From a virus, in the IMG/VR virus record IMGVR_UViG_3300044712_001102, positions 1 to 36,878 of that record: a stretch of DNA of 36,878 bases. The stretch is one strand, 5' to 3'. The notes beneath the pieces were generated by a model that saw nothing but the letters and a program-made list of their open reading frames with translations, ran no database searches and was not told where the DNA came from. Shown here one piece after another: positions 7,531-14,474 of the stretch; the stretch's first letter is position 1; the number at the start of each line of letters is the position of its first letter. A program made the translations under genes and the position numbers.

Positions 7531-8872
7531 TGACGCCGCCTCCCTGGTCGAAATTCTTGCGCGCCTGGTCTAAATAGGCCTGCGCCAAATCCGCGTTCGC
7601 GGTCATTTCCTCCTGGCGATCTGCCGCCAGCTGTCGCAGCTCATCATCGGCCCAACCCTCGCGCCGCAATTGATTCAACAGCGGGAGGCCCGCCGAATTG
7701 TTGGTCTGCCGGATCTGGGCCTGGGTCAGGGGCTGGATGGTGCCGGGGTCTTCGAACATGGCGTGAATGGTCAGCGGATCGACCTGTAATCCCGCCAGCC
7801 CCAACAGGAACGAAGCAAATCTTTCCCACACCGGCTCCCACCGTCTGATGTACTTCCGGGCCTTGTGGGTGAGGGGGGCTTCCATAGCGATCAGCGCCTC
7901 TCCGGAGGGATCTCCCGCCTGCATAAAAAAAAAGTGTTTGGGAGTCCGGCTGATCACGCCGACGGCGAGGGCTAATTTGTCGATGGCATTGAGGTACATG
8001 TTCAGATCTGTCTGGGAGAACTCCCCGACCTGGGTCCCCTGGCCCATTCCATCCCCGCCGAACAGATGCCAGATCGAGTTCGGTCCGTTTTTAAGGTTAT
8101 CAGTATCTCCGTTGCTGATAACCCATCTTTGCTTGAAAGCCGAAAATTCAGCCGCCACCATCATATCGGAAACCAACTTATTGATGGCGTTCTGGGGAGT
8201 GATAACATTCCGCAACTCCGATTTGATCGCCCGACGCTCCCGCCGCAGGTGCATCATGGGAATCACACCGAATGGGTTATCTGCAACCCCCTTATCCCCC
8301 TGGGTTTCATCCAACTGGAATTCTTTAGCCTCCCGAATATCCTTCATCTGGCATTTGGAGGCCGTGCGGTAATATTCCAGCCGGTCGGCGTAATAGAGGG
8401 TCAGGTAAACATATTCATCCTCACCCTGCCACCACTTCCCGGCGACCCGCATGATATTGGGATATTGGAAGTCATAAACGATCTCGACCTGCCGGGGATC
8501 GTTGTAGTAGGCCTGAATTCCCGTATCATCCCGCCAGCCTATGACGATGGCTTCTCCCGTGAGCAGCGCCGCCAGATGGACAGAATCAAAATCCTCCTGG
8601 AGTTCCGTGCTGGCCATCAGGCTATTGATCAGATCCGTAGCCGGTTGGTTTTCAGATACGACGAACCTCCGCAGGTTCAACCGTTCCAGCACGGAATCGA
8701 CGACGACCGCGCACCAGTTTTCCTCGAACCGTGCGTCGATGTCCCGAAAAACCTGCCGCAGCCGCTCGCTGCTGTAGACCAACGGCTGATCGCCGTCGTA
8801 ATAGTTGAAGTACAGCGAGTGATGCTTCTGTTTTTTGATCAGCCGGTCGACAATCATTTCCAGATCGGTCAT
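7523..8872 (-). CDS. Portal protein (SPP1 gp6-like)
   Basis: A 449-residue protein with the features of the SPP1/phi29-like portal family ('Phage_prot_Gp6'). It opens with a helix and QKHHSLYFNYYDGDQPLVYS, the common 'YY.G......' motif. NWCAVVVDSVLERLNL matches 'n.....vvd...drL', then comes a wing with GVADNPFGVIPMMHLR (the 'n.fG.vPvv.f.n' motif). The C-terminal crown is helical. It forms the dodecameric DNA channel and packaging motor base. It follows the large terminase directly (terminase TAA abuts the ATG), the usual order. Confidence 0.9.
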   Translation of the reverse strand: MTDLEMIVDRLIKKQKHHSLYFNYYDGDQPLVYSSERLRQVFRDIDARFEENWCAVVVDSVLERLNLRRFVVSENQPATDLINSLMASTELQEDFDSVHLAALLTGEAIVIGWRDDTGIQAYYNDPRQVEIVYDFQYPNIMRVAGKWWQGEDEYVYLTLYYADRLEYYRTASKCQMKDIREAKEFQLDETQGDKGVADNPFGVIPMMHLRRERRAIKSELRNVITPQNAINKLVSDMMVAAEFSAFKQRWVISNGDTDNLKNGPNSIWHLFGGDGMGQGTQVGEFSQTDLNMYLNAIDKLALAVGVISRTPKHFFFMQAGDPSGEALIAMEAPLTHKARKYIRRWEPVWERFASFLLGLAGLQVDPLTIHAMFEDPGTIQPLTQAQIRQTNNSAGLPLLNQLRREGWADDELRQLAADRQEEMTANADLAQAYLDQARKNFDQGGGVNG

Positions 8873-10414
8873 TTAGCCCTCCGTGCAGGTCGCAGCGCGC
8901 ATCCCGGCGCCGTTGCTGAGCATGAAATTTCCCCCGCTGACGGTATCCACGCTGTCATCATGCGCTCCGTTGGGGAATGCCGCGCACTCATCCAGGAACG
9001 CGGTAGCGTCCCAGGTGCCGTCATCCAGCAGATAAACCAGGCCGTCAGGAATGCGCGATCCCCACACCTGGGCGCGCACCTCTTTATTACCGGCGCGCCG
9101 GGCCAGAACAGGAATGATGGTCCGTCCCAGCAATTTGGGATCGGACTTCAATTCCTGGTAATACCCGGCCTGCTGGCCATCCGTCTCAACGCCCTGGACA
9201 ATACTGATGTCATCAGAAAGCATGCGCCGGGTGATATCCGCCCGCGCATTAATCCACGGACCCCGGAACCGATCGACCCGTAGAATGTAGATCTTTCCTT
9301 CGGCATAGCCGACTTTCCCTCCGCTGATCCAGTCGGCCCGCTTCGACCCGCTGACGGCCAGATCCCAATAGCGCACCACCCGCATTCGTTGCGGGAGCTT
9401 GTCCGGCGTGATCCGAATGATCCCCTCAGTTTTGATGAGATTACCGGTGCGCTGTTGGGGCCGCTGCTGATAGAGGGCGTCGAATTCATAGCTCCCGATG
9501 TTCCCCTGGATGCTTTTTAGCTGTTCCAGGCCATACTCTCCCGGCCACAGGGCCTCTCCCGGCTGCCGCCCCAGGGGATCGACGCCCATCCAGATCCCCT
9601 TTTTCATCTCCTCCAACTGCTTCGCCGGATCGACACCCAGCGCCCAATCTTCGGCGATGGCCGGGAGGGAGAGCACTTCCCACTGATCCGCGTTCGGTTC
9701 CCCTACCATCCGCTTCAACAGTCTCCCGGCCAGGTCGTCAGGACTCCACCGCGTCATAATCAACAGCGCCGCCGACCCAACTTCCAGCCGGGTATAGGCC
9801 GCGCTCTTCCACCAATCGTCTACCGCATCCCGGCGGATCTTCGATTCCGCCTCCGCCCGATCCTTGAAGGGATCGTCAATAATGAACAATCCGGCCCCGC
9901 GCCCGGAGATCCCGCCCATCACCCCCGCCGCCAACACGCCGCCCATATGCCCGGAGATAGACCACTCTTCGGCCGACCGGGTATCATCGGCGACGGTGAC
10001 CGGCTCCGTAGACCCGGATTTCTCGCCGAAGACGACTCGGAAGGCCGATTCCCCCAGCAGGTTCCGGGTGCGCCGGGAGAATGAGGTAGCCAGCGACGAG
10101 TTATAGCTGGCGTCGATGATCCGGCAGTCCGGATTCCGGCCCAACACCCAGGCCGGGAAAAGCACCGAGGCCGTGCTGCTCTTCCAATGCCGGGGCGGCA
10201 TGAAAACCATCAGCCGTCCAATGCCCTCCCGACCCTTTGTAGCGATGTAACGTTCAACCTGCTGCAATTTACTGCACAGCAGTTCCAGGTGCCGCGCCTT
10301 GACCGGCCAGCCGGGATAATAGAACTGAGCAAAATAGCGCAGCTCCCGCCGCGCCAGCTCCCGCCGCGCCAGCTCTGCCTGCGCCTCTTTTCTCAGTTCC
10401 TCATGATTCGTCAT
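8873..10414 (-). CDS. terL: Terminase large subunit
   Basis: A 513-residue packaging ATPase/nuclease. The ATG at 10414 overlaps the small subunit gene by 14 bases; an upstream in-frame extension lies wholly inside that gene and was not chosen. The ATPase domain has PPRHWKSST (73-81) as Walker A and GLFIIDDPFKD as Walker B. The nuclease domain has RYWDLAVSGSKRADW, then GVETDGQQAGYYQEL, then AHDDSVDTVSG, giving the three acidic clusters of the RNase-H-like fold. Oddities: Trp77 stands where the P-loop normally has Gly before Lys-Ser. Also, a 15-base tandem duplication (10341-10370) near the start encodes repeated ARREL. Confidence 0.93.
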   Translation of the reverse strand: MTNHEELRKEAQAELARRELARRELRYFAQFYYPGWPVKARHLELLCSKLQQVERYIATKGREGIGRLMVFMPPRHWKSSTASVLFPAWVLGRNPDCRIIDASYNSSLATSFSRRTRNLLGESAFRVVFGEKSGSTEPVTVADDTRSAEEWSISGHMGGVLAAGVMGGISGRGAGLFIIDDPFKDRAEAESKIRRDAVDDWWKSAAYTRLEVGSAALLIMTRWSPDDLAGRLLKRMVGEPNADQWEVLSLPAIAEDWALGVDPAKQLEEMKKGIWMGVDPLGRQPGEALWPGEYGLEQLKSIQGNIGSYEFDALYQQRPQQRTGNLIKTEGIIRITPDKLPQRMRVVRYWDLAVSGSKRADWISGGKVGYAEGKIYILRVDRFRGPWINARADITRRMLSDDISIVQGVETDGQQAGYYQELKSDPKLLGRTIIPVLARRAGNKEVRAQVWGSRIPDGLVYLLDDGTWDATAFLDECAAFPNGAHDDSVDTVSGGNFMLSNGAGMRAATCTEG

Positions 10415-10976
10415 CGTGAGACTCCTTCGGAACTCCGGCCAGGGCCTGGAGCGTGTCTGTACTGGCGTCTCGCAGGTCTCCCGGCTGTAACGGTGCCAAC
10501 CCAATGGCCTGCTTTGGCACATAGTCTCCGGTCATCTCCAGGAACAACTTCCGATCATTGTGATGACGATAGGAAGGATCCTTCGCCGACTCCACCAGGG
10601 CATTGATCACATCTGCCCGGGCGTGCTGGAGCGTCTTCAGCGCCGCCTGCCTGATCCGGGTTTCGATGGTGGGATTCTCCGCCTTCCAGTCGCGGATCGT
10701 TCGATCCGACAGCAGCCCCAGTACCTGCACCGCCAGCTCCCCCTGCGTGCGAGGGACGCGCTTGTCCTTCGGCTGGGCCGACCAAAGGATATAAACCGCC
10801 TGCCGCCAGCTCCATCCCTCGCCCACCAGCGTGAAATATTCGTCCATCCAGGGCTCAGCGCCGTAGGATGTCTCGAATATCTGGCGCGCCATCTCGCTGC
10901 GGGCCTGGGCCTCATCCAGCGGATTGGGTAACGCGCCTTCCATACCGGGCAGGGTGGGGATCAATTCATCAGCCAT
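10401..10976 (-). CDS. terS: Terminase small subunit
   Basis: A 191-residue protein immediately upstream of the large terminase gene. It should bind the packaging site and load the motor. Residues about 60-100 hold a helix-turn-helix-like region (GWSWRQAVYILWSA, then GLLSDRTIRDWKAENPTIET, where the 'SdrtIrdWk..np' pattern is typical of small terminases). These are followed by a long oligomerisation helix. The ATG at 10976 follows GAGG and overlaps the stop of the upstream membrane-protein gene; the longer frame to 10997 has no good ribosome site. A C-terminal segment rich in Leu/Asp/Thr likely contacts TerL. Confidence 0.8.
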   Translation of the reverse strand: MADELIPTLPGMEGALPNPLDEAQARSEMARQIFETSYGAEPWMDEYFTLVGEGWSWRQAVYILWSAQPKDKRVPRTQGELAVQVLGLLSDRTIRDWKAENPTIETRIRQAALKTLQHARADVINALVESAKDPSYRHHNDRKLFLEMTGDYVPKQAIGLAPLQPGDLRDASTDTLQALAGVPKESHDDES

Positions 10977-11304
10977 TCCATGCCTCATGCCGGTCATCTG
11001 TCTTTTTGAACAACTCGCGGATCATGCGCATCAGCGCCACGCCCATCCCAAACGGCAGCGCCGACCCGAAATAGCCCAGGCGCAGCGCCTGCCGTGCTTT
11101 TTTCAATGTATCCGGATCATCGATGCCCTGGGACCGTAAAAACCAGATATGCGCCGTCTCGATAAACGGATAAATCAGCGTCATCCCCACCGTGTAATTG
11201 GTGAGGCTGTTCCACGCCTGATATTTGACCGTCCGATCGATGATCGGCTTGGTCAAATGCCCCAACATCCCCCCCAGCAGGGCGATAACAAAATTAAAAA
11301 TCAC
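10969..11304 (-). CDS. Small membrane protein, holin candidate
   Basis: A 111-residue protein with a GTG start at 11304 preceded by AGAGGG. The start overlaps the upstream stop (GTGA). It shows hydrophobic segments at about 3-20 (FNFVIALLGGMLGHL), 35-55 (TNYTVGMTLIYPFI) and 80-97 (FGSALPFGMGVALM), with a basic tail (RELFKKTDDRHEAWNG). Size, two or three membrane spans and the charged C terminus suit a holin. However, it lies just ahead of the terminase genes and no endolysin was seen, so the role is uncertain. It could also be a membrane-anchored packaging or exclusion factor. Confidence 0.45.
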   Translation of the reverse strand: MIFNFVIALLGGMLGHLTKPIIDRTVKYQAWNSLTNYTVGMTLIYPFIETAHIWFLRSQGIDDPDTLKKARQALRLGYFGSALPFGMGVALMRMIRELFKKTDDRHEAWNG

Positions 11305-11759
11305 AGTAGACCCTCTTTCGGCTCCGGCTTCTTCTTGATCCTCGATGCTGGGACCGGAGTCATTAATTTCTGAAACTCCTCCGGTAACCAGACCGGAGTT
11401 TCTCCCCGTTTGGTGATCTGATCCATCAGGAGCAGAATTCCATGCCGATAATCCCGGTTTTGATCTTCCAGCGTTCGCAGCCGGGTCACAACCGAATCCA
11501 TCTGCGCCCGCCACCGGGCCTCCACCGCCTGGATCTCTGCCTCATGTTGCCGCTGCATATCGTCGATCAGTTTCCCGGCGACCTCGCGGATCTGATCCGC
11601 CGATCCGATCTCAATCTGCTCCGCCTCCGCGATGACCTTGCGGGCTTCCGCCAGCGTTTTGCGATTCTGGGAACGGGCGAGGTATAGACCGGTGATCCCC
11701 CCAATGACCCCGCTCCCCAGCAATGTCGCCAGAAACGCCAGCACGCTGCTCAATTCCAT
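11301..11759 (-). CDS. Membrane-anchored coiled-coil protein (spanin-like?)
   Basis: A 152-residue protein with one N-terminal transmembrane segment (SSVLAFLATLLGSGVIGGIT, about 4-23). A long charged coiled coil follows (about 30-110, e.g. ARKVIAEAEQIEIGSADQIR), then a Pro/Lys-rich tail (PVPASRIKKKPEPKEG). An N-in membrane anchor plus a periplasmic coil resembles i-spanins (Rz) or small tail/lysis accessory proteins. Its ATG overlaps the preceding stop (TAATG), and its own stop overlaps the next gene's GTG. No partner o-spanin was seen. If the host is not a typical Gram-negative, the spanin idea fails. Confidence 0.45.
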   Translation of the reverse strand: MELSSVLAFLATLLGSGVIGGITGLYLARSQNRKTLAEARKVIAEAEQIEIGSADQIREVAGKLIDDMQRQHEAEIQAVEARWRAQMDSVVTRLRTLEDQNRDYRHGILLLMDQITKRGETPVWLPEEFQKLMTPVPASRIKKKPEPKEGLL

Positions 11760-12238
11760 TACCCACGCTCGCCCGGATTCTCAGGATACGGATCATGATT
11801 CAACGGAACGGCAGCAGCGGGTCCGATCACCTGAACCCGCGGTTTGATCAGTCCAAGATAAACCCCCTGACTGGACGCCCAACCCACCAGCGAAACGGCC
11901 AGCACCTGCCACCACGGATCGATCTGAGCCCAGACATCCGCAGGAACCGCCGACAGCAACAACTTCGCCCCCAGGGGCAGGCCGATGGAAACGCCGAAAA
12001 TCACCCAGAACTTCACCTCCGGCTTCAACGCCTGGAACCCCGGCCACCGTTCCGCCAGGAACGCCAGCACCAGCCCCACGCCGCCCCCGCTGGCCAGCAG
12101 CGCCAGGATCTGCACCAGCGGCTGCACTCCGGCCGCCGGTTGGGGGCCTTCCCCCTGGGCCGCTACCGCCCCTGCTCCGACCAACGCCAAAACCAACACC
12201 GCCGCCGCCGTCAAACCGCAATTCCGTAAAAGTTTCAC
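11759..12238 (-). CDS. Secreted/membrane protein with signal peptide, first gene of the late operon
   Basis: A 159-residue protein starting at GTG 12238 behind GGAGGG; an upstream in-frame start lies on the far side of a terminator hairpin and is rejected. Residues 1-27 form a signal peptide (KLLRNCG..AAAVLVLALVGAGAVAAQ). Further hydrophobic spans lie at about 38-60 (VQILALLASGGGVGLVLAFL), 75-95 (VKFWVIFGVSIGLPLGAKLL) and 108-128 (WWQVLAVSLVGWAS). Three small membrane or coil genes in a row ahead of the terminase look like a lysis or membrane cassette. The family was not recognised; it resembles phage small holin-like proteins only in general form. Confidence 0.5.
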   Translation of the reverse strand: MKLLRNCGLTAAAVLVLALVGAGAVAAQGEGPQPAAGVQPLVQILALLASGGGVGLVLAFLAERWPGFQALKPEVKFWVIFGVSIGLPLGAKLLLSAVPADVWAQIDPWWQVLAVSLVGWASSQGVYLGLIKPRVQVIGPAAAVPLNHDPYPENPGERG

Positions 12239-12264
12239 CTTGCCCTCCTGGACTAAAGAATAAA

Positions 12265-12315
12265 AAAGCGCGCCGCTCCTGCCGTAGAATGGCAAAAGCG
12301 GCGCGCTGATTACGC
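12265..12315 (-). terminator. Strong terminator hairpin upstream of the late operon
   Basis: An 11-bp arm AGCGCGCCGCT and its exact complement AGCGGCGCGCT enclose a smaller TGCC/GGCA hairpin. On the minus strand the stem is followed by TTTTTT and then TATTC. It would stop transcripts coming from the 12353-12547 gene. No promoter is visible between it and the late operon's first gene, which suggests controlled read-through. Confidence 0.8.
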
Positions 12316-12352
12316 TAACGCCGGAAAACAGAACTAAAACCCCGGTGGGGGA

Positions 12353-12547
12353 CTAAACGTCGTCGAAGACTTCGGTCAGCTCACCTTTGACGGACGCCTC
12401 GCCCGCAAAGTTGAACTGCAACCGACCTTTGTCGATCTGCTGGATACCGGATTGCCGCTTGATCAACCAGGCGATCATCCGCGCCACGCGCGGATTGGTG
12501 ATCTGAATCTCCTGTCGACCGGCCTTCACAATCATTACAGTGTCCAT
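12353..12547 (-). CDS. Small protein of unknown function expressed from a leaderless promoter
   Basis: A 64-residue protein (MDTVMIVKAGRQEIQI at the N terminus, LTEVFDDV at the C terminus). Predicted order is beta-strand, helix (PRVARMIAWLIKRQSG), strand, with an acidic end. There is no Shine-Dalgarno. Instead a consensus promoter places the transcription start on or next to the A of ATG, so the mRNA is probably leaderless. It is the only gene between that promoter and the terminator at 12265-12315, which separates it from the late operon. A regulator of late transcription (for example an antiterminator) is a reasonable but unproven guess. Confidence 0.6.
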   Translation of the reverse strand: MDTVMIVKAGRQEIQITNPRVARMIAWLIKRQSGIQQIDKGRLQFNFAGEASVKGELTEVFDDV

Positions 12548-12582
12548 GCTTCCATTATATAGAAACCATGTTCTAAAGTCAA
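12547..12582 (-). promoter_or_regulatory. Consensus sigma70 promoter, leaderless start
   Basis: On the minus strand TTGACT (12582-12577) and TATAAT (12559-12554) are separated by exactly 17 bases. The expected start point, seven bases past the -10, is 12547, the first base of the ATG of the 64-residue gene. Confidence 0.85.
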
Positions 12583-12666
12583 TATGCTGATTTAACAGAT
12601 GAAAATGATAAAATCACCGAATTTTGACAACAACCCTGTAACGCAACCGTAACACATCACTTCTTG

Positions 12667-12708
12667 AAACCGCAGCAAATAGCGATAATAATAGAAAGGC
12701 TGCGGTTT
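12667..12708. repeat. Perfect 10-bp inverted repeat with AT-rich loop
   Basis: AAACCGCAGC at 12667-12676 pairs perfectly with GCTGCGGTTT at 12699-12708 around a 22-base AT-rich loop. It lies between the two divergent promoters. It could be an operator, or a terminator-like barrier isolating them; there is no adjacent T run long enough to call a terminator. Confidence 0.6.
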
Positions 12709-12732
12709 GGAATTTCTACATAAAAGTGAGGT

Positions 12733-12769
12733 TATGAACTTCATGAACTTTAAAAACTTGTGGTATAAT
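12733..12769 (+). promoter_or_regulatory. Extended -10 promoter overlapped by TGAACTT iterons
   Basis: TGGTATAAT at 12761-12769 is a perfect extended -10 element. There is no good -35. Instead TATGAACTT (12733-12741) and CATGAACTT (12742-12750) lie head to tail over the -35 position. The same motif is clustered in the candidate origin at 21866-22239. An activator or repressor that also binds the origin probably controls this promoter. The start point is expected at about 12776, exactly where the structured RNA begins. Confidence 0.7.
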
Positions 12770-12775
12770 CAACTT

Positions 12776-12948
12776 GAGCATCGCAACTCAACTCTGGACG
12801 GCGGCATTTTTATGCCACCTGGTTTACAATTAAATAACAACACCACGGATCGCAAATCCGGGTGTCTCGTTGTAGGTAAAGGCCTGCAACGGCATAACTA
12901 CCGCCTGTCCGAGTTGCGACGCTCCGCAGGTTGGCCGGTGCCGTTGCA
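12776..12948 (+). ncRNA. Candidate structured RNA with closing helix and pseudoknot
   Basis: The predicted transcript starts with GAGCATCGCAACTC (12776-12789), which pairs 13 of 14 with GAGTTGCGACGCTC (12911-12924). Inside are GGAC/GTCC plus GGC/GCC, a GGCAT-TTTT-ATGCC hairpin, and a long arm in which TTTAC/GTAAA, ACAAC/GTTGT, CACC/GGTG and CGGAT/ATCCG all pair (about 12822-12880). The unpaired strand at 12885-12894 (TGCAACGGCA) is exactly complementary to TGCCGTTGCA at 12939-12948 outside the closing helix, giving a 10-bp pseudoknot or a switch partner. It precedes the 88-residue gene, so it may be a leader or an independent RNA. It matches no class I can name. Confidence 0.65.
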
Positions 12949-12993
12949 AGCTTTTGCGTTATCTATCGGTAAATCAAAATTAGGAGCGTCACA

Positions 12994-13260
12994 ATGAAAG
13001 CAGATAAAATCGTAGAAGGCAGTGTGATCCTGAAGCTCAGTCCCAGCGACTGCGCTATTCTGTCTCACGCGTGCGCGACCGCCGCTGAGAACATGCTGGA
13101 CGAATCTCAAGACAACCAGCGCACCCAGATGCAGCAACTTTCGACCCTCTTCCATCTGGCAGGGGGCCTCGCCGCCGCCAGCGAACGCATCAATTTGCAT
13201 GATTTCGCGGAATTCGATCAGGCCTTCCGGGACATCGACCCCCGGGGAAAGGTGCAGTAA
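12994..13260 (+). CDS. Small protein of unknown function downstream of the structured RNA
   Basis: An 88-residue protein with AGGAG nine bases ahead of the ATG. The sequence begins with a short strand (GSVILKLSPSDCAILS) and continues as mainly helical segments (ACATAAENMLDESQ, MQQLSTLFHLAGGLAAASER), ending in a charged tail. There is no membrane segment and no clear DNA-binding motif. It is the first protein gene after the RNA and is coupled to the next gene (stop, one base, ATG). It may be the target or partner of the RNA. The family was not recognised. Confidence 0.6.
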   Translation: MKADKIVEGSVILKLSPSDCAILSHACATAAENMLDESQDNQRTQMQQLSTLFHLAGGLAAASERINLHDFAEFDQAFRDIDPRGKVQ

Positions 13261-13261
13261 G

Positions 13262-13717
13262 ATGAACCCCGACAATGAAAAACCCGTCCTGCAGTCGGTG
13301 CTGGCCCTGGTTGATGTCCAATCCGGGGCACAATCGTGGAAATGCAACTATCACCTCTCTACGCTGTCCACCGTCGTGAAAGATCTTTTTGGCCTGGAAA
13401 TTCGTCCCCTGGATCTCCGGGATCTCATCACCAAACGACTGGCCATCTGGGTCCATCGCACTACCAGCGGCTATGAAATCGTTCCCCATGCGGAGCGCCT
13501 GGAATCCCTCCGGGAACAATACCACATCGATCCTCAGGAACAGGGACAACTCACCGAAAAACTGATCTCCATCTGGACCAGGCGCGCCCATGAGCGCGTA
13601 GAACTCAGCGAAATCATCACGCAGGCCGTGATGGAACATCGTCGGGCCGGTAAAGCGCTCCCGACCCTCGAATCTCTCGAAGATATGATCACCCGCGTCT
13701 ACACCTGTCAAATTTAA
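13262..13717 (+). CDS. Protein of unknown function, second gene of the RNA-led operon
   Basis: A 151-residue protein starting one base after the previous stop, with AAAGG upstream. The frame continues further upstream but only inside the preceding gene. Residues 1-75 look like an alpha/beta domain (VLALVDVQSGAQSWKCNYHL, then LDLRDLITKRLAIWVHRTTS). The C-terminal half is helical (HERVELSEIITQAVMEHRRA). One could imagine a winged-helix protein (LSTLSTVVKDLFGLEI, then LRDLITKRLA, then a strand with GYEIVPHAE), but this is weak. It ends just before a strong terminator, so the operon is only RNA plus two genes. Confidence 0.6.
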   Translation: MNPDNEKPVLQSVLALVDVQSGAQSWKCNYHLSTLSTVVKDLFGLEIRPLDLRDLITKRLAIWVHRTTSGYEIVPHAERLESLREQYHIDPQEQGQLTEKLISIWTRRAHERVELSEIITQAVMEHRRAGKALPTLESLEDMITRVYTCQI

Positions 13718-13740
13718 CCCCTGACCTCACCCTAAGCGAA

Positions 13741-13772
13741 GGCCCCACCCGTCCCCCGGGTGGGGCCTTTTT
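13741..13772 (+). terminator. Intrinsic terminator of the plus-strand operon
   Basis: GGCCCCACCC and GGGTGGGGCC form a perfect 10-bp stem with a seven-base loop, followed by TTTTTC. It lies 23 bases after the stop of the 151-residue gene. Confidence 0.92.
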
Positions 13773-13936
13773 CGTCCCCCGGATTGCCCCGGCGCCCGGC
13801 CGTCATTCCGATCTCCCGCGGCAATCCGTCGTTTCTCATCACCGCCGATATTCCGACCTGGCCGTTCGTCGATCCGCTCCGCTCCGTGATCTGCCGGTCA
13901 GGCCATCGTCCTGCAGCGTCATTCCGTCCTACCCAC
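13773..13936. other. Intergenic stretch between convergent terminators
   Basis: This region lies between the two facing terminators. I see no ribosome site, promoter or convincing codon pattern. A plus-strand open frame passes through it but reads across both terminators and is taken as chance. Confidence 0.5.
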
Positions 13937-13962
13937 GAAAAAGCCCCGGGGTTAGCCGGGGC
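13937..13962 (-). terminator. Intrinsic terminator for the minus-strand accessory genes
   Basis: On the minus strand GCCCCGG, a six-base loop and CCGGGGC are followed by TTTTTCG. It lies 14 bases after the stop of the 165-residue gene and faces the plus-strand operon's terminator. Confidence 0.85.
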
Positions 13963-13975
13963 CTTCTTCTATTTT

Positions 13976-14473
13976 TCAATTATCGAACCAAAACACAAGG
14001 CGGCAATTACTTCCGTGTTTCTCAAATTCTTTCATTGATGCAAGCACGGCCAGATAATTTACATGAATTGAATAATGTAGATCTCTATGCATATCAATGC
14101 ATTTCTCAAATTCTCCAGTTGTTAACCATGAAGCTGAGTGATAATCTATATTACTTATCAATCTATCTCCAACATCAACAGATCCCATCTCAATAAATTT
14201 CTTAGCTGTTTCTTTGCTTATTAAACCAGACTGTAAATGCTCAATCTCATTATCGTCAATGATAAAAAAATAGTAACTATGACGTGATCCTATCGATGCA
14301 TCTTCAGGAAAGCCTCTAGGATTAAAACTATTTTCATTGCTTCCGCGCACCTTAGCCATAAGAGAAAACATCCCGTAATCTCGCTGAAGATACGGATTAG
14401 AAAAATCTTGCCACACGAAATTACCTCTAATTTCCATCTCGTACTCAATCATGACATGAATACCGGTTCCCAC
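13976..14473 (-). CDS. Phage protein of unknown function with RDY / PRGxPxD / SASWLT motifs
   Basis: A 165-residue protein with a GTG start at 14473. GGGGAGGG lies just upstream inside the preceding gene, and the stop-start spacing is one base. It carries IHVMIEYEME, QRDYGMFSLMAKVRG, NPRGFPEDAS and DYHSASWLTTGEFEKCI. This set (HVfiEy..., RDY.lF..la.vRg, pRGlPdD, HS.SWLt..el) recurs in a family of small phage and prophage proteins with no established function. The gene is clearly more AT-rich than both neighbours, pointing to recent transfer. Its last codons include GGTTCGATAAT, close to the intergenic repeat found further along this block. Confidence 0.65.
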   Translation of the reverse strand: MGTGIHVMIEYEMEIRGNFVWQDFSNPYLQRDYGMFSLMAKVRGSNENSFNPRGFPEDASIGSRHSYYFFIIDDNEIEHLQSGLISKETAKKFIEMGSVDVGDRLISNIDYHSASWLTTGEFEKCIDMHRDLHYSIHVNYLAVLASMKEFEKHGSNCRLVFWFDN

Positions 14474-14474
14474 T

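Noticed and set aside
8066-9283. Plus-strand open frame of 405 codons
   Set aside because: Antisense to portal and large terminase, both firmly identified.
12776-12948. Retron RNA
   Set aside because: The closing inverted repeats look like retron a1/a2, but there is no reverse-transcriptase gene anywhere in the window.
12707-12997. Open frame of up to 96 codons across the structured RNA
   Set aside because: It starts upstream of the predicted transcription start; the first in-frame ATG after it (12812) has no ribosome site. The helices and pseudoknot explain the sequence better. Its ATGA overlap with the next gene keeps a small possibility open.
13760-14038. Plus-strand open frame of 92 codons after the operon terminator
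   Set aside because: Overlaps both convergent terminators, has no ribosome site or promoter.
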